The position numbers and the translations under genes are program-made. A stretch of 64,000 bases of DNA, taken from Leucobacter chinensis (GTDB lineage: Bacteria > Actinomycetota > Actinomycetes > Actinomycetales > Microbacteriaceae). Under the pieces are notes generated by a model that saw nothing but the letters and a program-made list of their open reading frames with translations, did not search any database and was not told where the DNA came from. This document shows positions 5,617-12,120 of this stretch, one piece after another (position 1 is the first letter of the stretch; the number at the start of each line of letters is the position of its first letter). Location: the NCBI RefSeq assembly GCF_019049105.1, contig NZ_JAHQZR010000001.1, positions 310,001 through 374,000 of the forward strand, written 5' to 3'.

Positions 5617-8127
5617 CTACTCCCTGCGCTGCCTTCGGGTCAGCCAAAGAATGGCCCCGCCGAAGAGAACGAGCAATCCTGGAACGAGCCACATCGCAGG
5701 CGACATTTCAGATCCTGTCACGGCAAGTGGTGATTTTTGGTAGGTGTTTGTTGCGGTGATGTGCAGGGGCTCATTGGCGGTGATGGTGAAGGCGTCTTCG
5801 CTGAAGTCGACGCCGGTGAAAACGTACCCTTCAAGGGTTGGTATCTTCACCTCTTTGAGGGTGACTGTCGTGCCAACGGGCAGATCTCTTGGGCCTTCAA
5901 CGAGTGAGCCGTCGGCGGGAAGCGTGAACTCACGGGTCACTTCTTTGCCGTCGATCGTGAGGAGGGCAGTGACCGTGAACTGTGTCTCCTTGGGGAAGTC
6001 TTGAGACGAGACTCCCTTGAGTGTTTTGTTCAGGTCGAAGCCGCCGAGAACACGTTCGTAGGTGTTTGTGACGATGAGTTCGATGTCGGGGTTGTCGTCT
6101 GCCAGAATCGTGATCGATTCGTCAGAGAGGTGACTCGAGGTGAAGGTGTATCCCTCGGGTGCTTCTGGCGGTGTTCCCTCGGCAAGGGTCACGACCGTTC
6201 CCGCCGGGAGAATGACGCCGGAGGAGACGGGGGTGCCGTCGGCTGGCACATCGATGGTTGCTGAGCCCTCGTTCCAAGTGGCTTCTACTGGGAAGGTAGT
6301 TCCCTCTGGGAAGTCGCCTGGCTCGATGCCCGAGAGCGCCTTACGCACATTAAACGTACCCTCGTTGGTGAGTGGCGTGTCGCTATAGGTGTTTGTTGCG
6401 GTGATGTGCAGGGGCTCATTGGCGGTGATGGTGAAGGCGTCTTCGCTGAAGTCGACGCCGGTGAAAACGTACCCTTCAAGGGTTGGTATCTTCACCTCTT
6501 TGAGGGTGACTGTCGTACCAACGGGCAGATCTCTTGGGCCTTCAACGAGTGAGCCGTCGGCGGGAAGCGTGAACTCGCGGGTCACTTCTTTGCCGTCGAT
6601 TGTGAGGAGGGCCGTGACCGTGAACTGTGTCTCCTTGGGGAAGTCTTGAGACGAGACTCCTTTGAGCGTTTTGCTCAGGTCGAAGCCGCCGAGAACACGT
6701 TCGTAGGTGTTTGTGACGATGAGTTCGATGTCGGGGTTGTCGTCTGCCAGAATCGTGATCGATTCGTCAGAGAGGTGACTCGAGGTGAAGGTGTATCCCT
6801 CGGGTGCTTCTGGCGGTGTTCCCTCGGCAAGGGTCACGACCGTTCCCGCCGGGAGAATGACGCCGGAGGAGACGGGGGTGCCGTCGGCTGGCACGTCGAT
6901 GGTTGCTGAGCCCTCGTTCCAAGTGGCTTCTACTGGGAAGGTAGTTCCCTCTGGGAAGTCACCTGGCTCGATGCCCGAGAGCGCCTTGCGCACATTAAAC
7001 GTACCGAGGTCATCGACAAAGTTGAGCTGCGTCATTGCGCGCACCTTCGTCGCACGGCTGCGTTCAAAAGCGGCAAAGACTTGGCACGAAGTTGTATCTG
7101 AAGAATGGTTTGCCTGCGCCCAGCTCAGGTACTTCGATGCCTGCGGTGTTGCGCTCAGAGAGAGCGTGACGTCGCCCGCAGAGGTGCGCTTAACGCAGAG
7201 GTGTACTTGCTTGGAGGTTTCAGGGTTCGTGCCCTGAACGACAAGCTGATGGTCGGTCAGGGTCGCATCGCCTGAGCAAATCTTCACCTCGGCGCCATCA
7301 ATCTCGAAATCAATGGGCAGCTTAAAAACGTTCGTTGAAACGACCAGGCGGGCGGTCGCCCCCACCGGTATGTTCGTCTGGCCACCTGAGATTGAGAGGT
7401 TCACCTGAGGTGTTTCTGGAATAAGCGTCAAGATCTCGGCTTGGCGCTCGGGCCCTATGTTTTCATTACACCACAGGTTATTTTCTCCGCCCACACCGAA
7501 GCGGTCATAGTCAGAAACGCACCACACCATGAGCTGGCGAGCGTAACGCTCATGACGATCTCGGTTTGACGTTGTCGTCACATCGGCTGAAGGTGGTGGC
7601 GTGACTGGCATGTCATTCTGAAGAATATAGGCGATCACCTTCGACTGGTCTGCAGTTAATTTATCGTTGCCATCAAGCCATTCCATGGGGTCGACCGGTT
7701 GATGGCCTTCCTTGCTCACGAGGCTACCGTCGGGCATGACGTTCAAGCAGGCTGCCTTTGCCATGTCGGTGCAATACATCCACTCAGAGACGGGGCCTCC
7801 CGCGGCTTCAACGTACCGAACGCCGCAGCCGGGGGCGGTCGCCGAATCTTCATCCCGCGTGCCTTGTGACCCGTACAGAACGGCAATGCCCCCGGAATTA
7901 TAGTTTTCGAGCTGTTCGCCCGTTACGACGCGAGACGCCTCGTCGGGCTCAGAACCTTCGCACGCCGGCGCAATGAAAGGGTCTGCTTCGGGCGACGGTG
8001 GGGTGTCGCCGTGGGTCGGTGGTGGTGCAGGCTCTGCATGAGCTGCGACCGATCCAGAAAACATAAGTCCGACGACTAGGGAGGCGGTTATGCCACCCCG
8101 AAATTTTCGCCATGCACGTATCCCCAT
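5617..8127 (-). CDS. Cell-wall-anchored adhesin-like protein: degenerate thioester domain, four DUF5979-like domains, LAVTG anchor
   Basis: An 836-residue secreted protein. A signal peptide (about 1-31, ending VAAHA) is followed by a Pro-rich linker. Residues about 60-210 resemble a TQXA thioester domain: C119 in WMYCTDM, and RQLMVW at 197-202 where the canonical motif is TQxA[VI]W. Next comes a beta-rich domain, then two near-identical two-domain units (375-581 and 590-796). Each unit has a GTFNVRKALSG-type and a GGFDLSKTLKG-type DUF5979-like domain ending in VTNTY or ATNTY. The Lys, Glu and Asn positions fit intramolecular isopeptide bonds (inference). The C-terminus has LAVTG (801-805), a hydrophobic helix and RRQRRE: a sorting signal of the LAxTG type used by class E sortases. 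No sortase gene is adjacent. The likely role is surface adhesion. Confidence 0.88.
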   Translation of the reverse strand: MGIRAWRKFRGGITASLVVGLMFSGSVAAHAEPAPPPTHGDTPPSPEADPFIAPACEGSEPDEASRVVTGEQLENYNSGGIAVLYGSQGTRDEDSATAPGCGVRYVEAAGGPVSEWMYCTDMAKAACLNVMPDGSLVSKEGHQPVDPMEWLDGNDKLTADQSKVIAYILQNDMPVTPPPSADVTTTSNRDRHERYARQLMVWCVSDYDRFGVGGENNLWCNENIGPERQAEILTLIPETPQVNLSISGGQTNIPVGATARLVVSTNVFKLPIDFEIDGAEVKICSGDATLTDHQLVVQGTNPETSKQVHLCVKRTSAGDVTLSLSATPQASKYLSWAQANHSSDTTSCQVFAAFERSRATKVRAMTQLNFVDDLGTFNVRKALSGIEPGDFPEGTTFPVEATWNEGSATIDVPADGTPVSSGVILPAGTVVTLAEGTPPEAPEGYTFTSSHLSDESITILADDNPDIELIVTNTYERVLGGFDLSKTLKGVSSQDFPKETQFTVTALLTIDGKEVTREFTLPADGSLVEGPRDLPVGTTVTLKEVKIPTLEGYVFTGVDFSEDAFTITANEPLHITATNTYSDTPLTNEGTFNVRKALSGIEPGDFPEGTTFPVEATWNEGSATIDVPADGTPVSSGVILPAGTVVTLAEGTPPEAPEGYTFTSSHLSDESITILADDNPDIELIVTNTYERVLGGFDLNKTLKGVSSQDFPKETQFTVTALLTIDGKEVTREFTLPADGSLVEGPRDLPVGTTVTLKEVKIPTLEGYVFTGVDFSEDAFTITANEPLHITATNTYQKSPLAVTGSEMSPAMWLVPGLLVLFGGAILWLTRRQRRE
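5741..6360. repeat. Adhesin internal repeat, copy nearer the C-terminus
   Basis: This 620-bp block encodes residues 590-796 of the adhesin. It matches 6386-7005 at a fixed offset of 645 bases with only about a dozen substitutions seen by eye, most of them synonymous. Confidence 0.92.
6386..7005. repeat. Adhesin internal repeat, copy nearer the N-terminus
   Basis: Partner of 5741-6360, coding for residues 375-581. The copies are separated by a 25-base linker. Near-identity even at third codon positions indicates recent duplication or ongoing gene conversion. Confidence 0.92.
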
Positions 8128-8246
8128 TGTATTTCCCCCTAGAAAATGCGGTTATTTCCACGCTACACGAATTGGTGGGGAGCGCAAGGGTAAACAATTC
8201 ACTCGTCTAGAATTGGGGGAATAGGACGGCAGGAGTAGCGAGTAGC

Positions 8247-8333
8247 ATGCGGCGTCTAGCCTGCGACTTTGGGCGAGTGAGACGTGTACGACCAGCGGAG
8301 TGGGAGCGGTTCATGGCACTCGCTGACAAGTGA
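8247..8333 (+). pseudogene. Possible remnant of a GNAT acetyltransferase N-terminus
   Basis: A 28-codon frame starts at ATG 8247 with AGGAG 11 nt upstream. Its middle, VRRVRPAEWERFMALADK, resembles the first strand and helix of GNAT acetyltransferases, but a stop follows immediately. It is the only gene-like trace in the 274-base gap 8128-8401. It could be a decayed gene or chance. Confidence 0.2.
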
Positions 8334-8401
8334 GGCCTCAAGCAGAAGCTCATCATTGGATGCATGCGCAGAACAGCGCGCTGCAAGCAGCGTTCATATA
8401 G

Positions 8402-8474
8402 CGCCCCCGGCAGGATTCGAACCTGCGACCAATGGATTAGAAGGCCATTGCTCTATCCCCTGAGCTACGGAGGC
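8402..8474 (-). tRNA. tRNA-Arg(TCT)
   Basis: The reverse complement folds as a tRNA: acceptor GCCTCCG / CGGGGGC, D-stem GCTC / GAGC, anticodon loop CTTCTAA (anticodon TCT), and T-arm GCAGG TTCGAAT CCTGC. The anticodon stem has one mismatch at pair 31-39. CCA is not encoded. It reads AGA codons, which are rare in this GC-rich genome. Confidence 0.95.
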
Positions 8475-8589
8475 AACTGAACCAGAATAGCATTGCTTTG
8501 CCGCGCGCAAGTTACAGTGACGTGTTTACGGTCTTGCTGGGGTCGATCCGCCGCATGCTACGCCGGGCCTGGCAAGTGCGAAATCTGCG

Positions 8590-9327
8590 CTAGCGGGCGC
8601 CGCTCGTGATTCGGTAGGTGAGGTCGCGAATGTCGCGGCCCTTTTCGGCGCCCTTGCGCTCGAAATTCGTGACGGGGCGGCCCGCGAAACGCTCGGCCCA
8701 CTCGCCTTCGAAAGCGCGCTCGTAACCGGTCGCCGCGTCGAACACCTCGCGCATCTGATCGGCATACTCTTGCCAGTCGGTCGCCATGCGCACGATTCCG
8801 GAAGGCTTCAGCACGCGTGAGGCCAGCTCAACGAAGGGTGGTGCAATAAGGCGCCGCTTGTTGTGCCTCGCTTTGTGCCAGGGGTCGGGAAAAAAGACGC
8901 GAATCTCGTCGACCGAGGTTTCGGGCAGGTAGTGCTCAAGCACCTCGGGGGCGTTGGCTTCGATAAGACGCACGTTCGTGAGCTCGCGTTTGTGGGCGTT
9001 GAGCATAGCGCGTGCGAGGCCCGCCTGGTAAACCTCGATACCGATGAAATCGCGTTCGGGGTGTTCGGTCGCGGCGTGAATGAGCGCCTCGCCGTCGCCG
9101 GTACCGATCTCGACCACGAGCGGGGCGCTGCGACTGAAGATCTCTTCTGGGCTGCGAGACACGCCCTTGGCGACAGTGGTCGCTCCGCCGTCACGCTGCA
9201 TCTCAAGCAGGTAGTCGCCGGCGTATTCTGCCCAGGCGAGCTCTTGGCCAGCGGTCATGCGGCCATTACGGCGCACAAATGATCGGGGCTGGTTCTGGTG
9301 CTGAGGGGTGGTGGGCGAAGTATTCAT
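8590..9327 (-). CDS. trmB: tRNA (guanine-N7-)-methyltransferase
   Basis: A 245-residue TrmB protein that methylates G46 of tRNAs with S-adenosylmethionine. The SAM-binding motif LVVEIGTGDGEALIHAA is at about 90-106, followed by DFIGIEVYQAGLARAM. The substrate-binding segment IRVFFPDPWHKARHNKRR is diagnostic, and the C-terminal T-N-F-E-R-K-G stretch (VTNFERKG) is conserved. Length fits the family, with a 50-residue N-terminal extension usual in actinobacteria. The ATG at 9327 diverges from the MFS gene at 9400. A tRNA gene lies downstream on the same strand. Confidence 0.96.
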   Translation of the reverse strand: MNTSPTTPQHQNQPRSFVRRNGRMTAGQELAWAEYAGDYLLEMQRDGGATTVAKGVSRSPEEIFSRSAPLVVEIGTGDGEALIHAATEHPERDFIGIEVYQAGLARAMLNAHKRELTNVRLIEANAPEVLEHYLPETSVDEIRVFFPDPWHKARHNKRRLIAPPFVELASRVLKPSGIVRMATDWQEYADQMREVFDAATGYERAFEGEWAERFAGRPVTNFERKGAEKGRDIRDLTYRITSGAR

Positions 9328-9399
9328 CGAGTCAACGTTACCGTGACTCGAAGCTCGGTGAGACTAAACTAGCCGAGGCAACGCAAACAGAGGGGGACG

Positions 9400-10716
9400 A
9401 TGGCGACCAGGGCTGAAAAGAAGCTCCCGTTTGAGGTATGGGCGCTCATCGCCGGAGCGTTCACCATCGCTTTGGGCTACGGTGTCGTAGCGCCAGTCTT
9501 GCCGCAGTTTGCGCAGGAGTTTGGCGTTTCGAGTTTTGCCGCAACTGCCGTGATCTCTTCGTTTGCTCTCTCACGCCTCATCTTTGCGCCCGTCGCCGGC
9601 GTCATCGTCACAAAGCTGGGGGAGCGCACGACCTATGTGACCGGTCTGCTTATCGTGGCCACGATGACTGGCGCGGCAGTATTCGTCGGGGAGTACTGGC
9701 AACTGCTGCTCTCGCGTGGGCTCGCGGGCATCGGCTCATCGATGTTTTCGATCGCCTCAACCGCGCTCATGATAAAGGTGATGCCCGCCGCACAGCGAGG
9801 CCAGGTCGCCGGCATGAACTCTGCTGCGTTTCTACTCGGCAACCTGCTCGGGCCCGTGCTCGGCGCGCTGGTCGCTGGGTGGGGCCTGCGCGCTCCCTTT
9901 ATTGTCTACTTTTTCACGCTGCTTGCCGCCGCGCTCGTTGTGGGAATCGCACTGCGCCGCTCGACGAACATTGGGGTGGCAGCTGGCGCGCACCTTTTGC
10001 CACCCCAAACGTTCCGTGAGGCGTTTCGCGTGCGTCAGTACCGCGGTGCGCTGCTCTCGACGTTCTCGTTTGGGTGGGCGATTTTCGGGGTGCGTATTAG
10101 CGCGGTCCCGCTCTTCGTTGCGGGCTCCCTGGGCGGGGGCGGTCGGGAATCGGGCTGGGTTCTCGCGGCCTATGCCGCAGGCAACGCGGTGTTCGTGATT
10201 CCCTCTGGCCGATGGAACGATAAAATCGGGAGAAAACCGCTGCTCGTTACCGGCTTCGCGCTCAGCACGATTGCCTTTATCGTGTTTCCCCTCACGACCT
10301 CGATTCCGCTCGCAATGGCGACGCTCGCTCTCGCAGGCGTTGCTGCGGCGTGTGCGAACCCGGCGCAGCAGGCGGTCATTGCCGACGTCGTTGGTAAACG
10401 CAGCGGTGGGCAGGTTGTCGCGGCTGGGCAGATGTCGGCCGACCTGGGCGGCATTCTCGGCCCCCTCATAGCAGGCATGCTCATTGATACCGTGAGCTAT
10501 CAGGCTGCGTTCTGGCTTACCGCCGTACTGCTCGGCATCACGACGGTCGTGTGGGTGTTTACCCCTGATTCGAGGGTGCTGAATGACGCCGACATTACGG
10601 CCGAGGCGATGATCGTCTCACCAACCGAACCCGAAACGGGGCCCATCACGCTCCCGCTCGAAGACGAATTGCCCGGTGAGCACCGCGCGACAGGCGACGA
10701 TCCCGAGCTGCGTTAA
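9400..10716 (+). CDS. Major facilitator superfamily transporter
   Basis: A 438-residue membrane protein with about 12 hydrophobic segments. The first helix is followed by GYGVVAPVLPQFAQEFGVSS, typical of drug-proton antiporter MFS proteins, and the loop 2-3 motif appears as LGERTTYVTG. The symmetric second-half signature is GRWNDKIGRKPLLVTG. The C-terminal 40 residues are cytosolic and acidic. Substrate is not predictable; a multidrug or metabolite exporter is most likely. The ATG has AGAGGGGG a few bases upstream. Its stop overlaps the convergent glbO stop. Confidence 0.9.
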   Translation: MATRAEKKLPFEVWALIAGAFTIALGYGVVAPVLPQFAQEFGVSSFAATAVISSFALSRLIFAPVAGVIVTKLGERTTYVTGLLIVATMTGAAVFVGEYWQLLLSRGLAGIGSSMFSIASTALMIKVMPAAQRGQVAGMNSAAFLLGNLLGPVLGALVAGWGLRAPFIVYFFTLLAAALVVGIALRRSTNIGVAAGAHLLPPQTFREAFRVRQYRGALLSTFSFGWAIFGVRISAVPLFVAGSLGGGGRESGWVLAAYAAGNAVFVIPSGRWNDKIGRKPLLVTGFALSTIAFIVFPLTTSIPLAMATLALAGVAAACANPAQQAVIADVVGKRSGGQVVAAGQMSADLGGILGPLIAGMLIDTVSYQAAFWLTAVLLGITTVVWVFTPDSRVLNDADITAEAMIVSPTEPETGPITLPLEDELPGEHRATGDDPELR

Positions 10717-11153
10717 CCGGCGGTATTCGTCATCGCGAGCGCGGCCCGCTCGATATAGTCGCGAAACTGTGTGTCGGCCATGGGCACGAGGTCAGCCTCG
10801 TCGAGTGCGGCGTGCATATGGTGCAGCCAGCGTTCGCGAGCAAGAGCGTTGATCGGGAAGGCATTGTGACGCATACGCAGTCGCGGGTGGCCGCGGTGCT
10901 CCTGGTAGGTGGTTGGCCCGCCCCAGTACTGCTCGAGGAAGGTCTGCAGGCGCCAGATGGCGCCCTCCCAATCGTCTTGCGGGTACATGGGCGCAAGCAC
11001 CGGATCTTCTTTGACGCCAGCGTAGAATCGCCGCACGATGCGCTCGAAAGTGGGTGATCCGCCGACTTGCTGCCAGAGCGTGTCGGTCACTGCGTTGCCG
11101 GTCGCGCCTTCGCGGAGGGTCAGGCGTGGCTTTGGGGTTTCTGGGGTGGTCAC
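10713..11153 (-). CDS. glbO: Group II truncated haemoglobin
   Basis: A 146-residue globin of the trHbO type. The fold is recognised from WQQVGGSPTFERIVRRFYAG, then MYPQDDWEGAIWRLQTFLEQ, then YWGGPTTYQEHRGHPRLRMR, and a proximal histidine region HPRLRMRHNAFPI. Group II globins bind haem and O2/NO and are linked to oxidative and nitrosative protection or respiration. GTG at 11153 follows AGGAG and overlaps the mscS stop as GTGA, so the two genes are translationally coupled. A longer in-frame upstream reading was rejected because it would run through the channel gene. Confidence 0.93.
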   Translation of the reverse strand: MTTPETPKPRLTLREGATGNAVTDTLWQQVGGSPTFERIVRRFYAGVKEDPVLAPMYPQDDWEGAIWRLQTFLEQYWGGPTTYQEHRGHPRLRMRHNAFPINALARERWLHHMHAALDEADLVPMADTQFRDYIERAALAMTNTAG

Positions 11154-12040
11154 GGGGTAGCTCCTGGAAACGTTGGTAGTTCGCTGGCGAGGGTGATGCC
11201 GTGCTTGTCGAAGAGTCGCACCAGCTCGAGACGAAGTGCGCGTTGAACGGCCCACTGGGCTTCAGGCCTCGTGCGCATCGCAAGGCGTAGAGTCGCACGG
11301 TCGCCGAACATGCTCTCGACGCCCCACACCTCGGGCTCGCCGATAATCTTTCGCGCGTGCTCGGGCATTTTCATTACCTCACGAGCGGCCTCAAGCGCGA
11401 CGTTTTCGACGAGATCGAGATCGTTATCGGCGTCGACCGTGATGTTGATGATGGCGCGGCCCCAGCCCTGAGAACTGTTGCCGAGGGTCAGCACCTCGCC
11501 GTTGCGAATGAACCAGAGGGTGCCATCAACCGCGCGCACCTGCGTTACGCGAATGCCGACGTCTTCGACCGTTCCGCTGATCTCGCCGATCGTGATCCAA
11601 TCGCCGACGCCTAACTGGTCTTCACTCACCATGAAGATGCCGTTCAAGAGATCTTTAATGAGGTTTTGCGCACCGAATGCCAGCGCAGCAGCAACGATAC
11701 CGGCCGAGGTGAGCAGCGCTGCCAGGTCAACGCCCAGCTGGCCAAGGATGAGGATGATCGAGATGACACCGATCGTCCACGTGATGATGTGTTTGCCGAC
11801 GGCTCCGAGCGTTCTCGTGCGCTGGACCGCACGAGCACTGAGCTTCGGGGCTAGCGAGAGCTCCTCGGTGAGGTCGGTCGCTTGCGAGCGTTTCACGCCC
11901 TTCACGACGCGGCTCACGACCCTTCGAAGGGTGTGCTGCAAGAGCCACCGCAGCACGATTGAGAGCAGGATAATGAGCGCGATGTTAAACGGAACTTTAT
12001 AGGTGGTGATAAAGCTCTGTAGTGCCTCAAGAATTTCCAC
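11150..12040 (-). CDS. MscS-family mechanosensitive channel
   Basis: A 296-residue small-conductance channel homologue. It has an N-terminal helix (about 17-33), a second helix (about 84-105), then the pore-lining TM3 with Ala/Gly packing, SAGIVAAALAFGAQNLIKDL, running into LNGIFMVSEDQLGVGDWITI, the MscS beta domain. The C-terminal alpha/beta domain is complete. Such channels release solutes on hypo-osmotic shock. It lies first in a two-gene operon with glbO; the functional link, if any, is unknown. The short N-terminus is typical of the minimal MscS class. Confidence 0.92.
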   Translation of the reverse strand: MEILEALQSFITTYKVPFNIALIILLSIVLRWLLQHTLRRVVSRVVKGVKRSQATDLTEELSLAPKLSARAVQRTRTLGAVGKHIITWTIGVISIILILGQLGVDLAALLTSAGIVAAALAFGAQNLIKDLLNGIFMVSEDQLGVGDWITIGEISGTVEDVGIRVTQVRAVDGTLWFIRNGEVLTLGNSSQGWGRAIINITVDADNDLDLVENVALEAAREVMKMPEHARKIIGEPEVWGVESMFGDRATLRLAMRTRPEAQWAVQRALRLELVRLFDKHGITLASELPTFPGATP

Positions 12041-12077
12041 TGTGCCTCCTTCGAAACGTCATACGGGTGTGATGAGT

Positions 12078-12113
12078 GCGTGGGCCAGGCGTGTGGTATC
12101 GCCCGGCCCACGC
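12078..12113 (-). terminator. Hairpin terminator after pepN
   Basis: GCGTGGGCC (12078-12086) pairs with GGCCCACGC (12105-12113), extended inward by GGCG/CGCC after one mismatch, leaving an 8-nt loop. It lies just past the pepN stop and before the mscS start on the minus strand. There is no clear U-tract. Confidence 0.55.
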
Positions 12114-12120
12114 GTGTGCC

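Noticed and set aside
5741-7005. CRISPR or tandem satellite
   Set aside because: The repeat is two 620-bp coding copies in frame within one gene, not short direct repeats with spacers.
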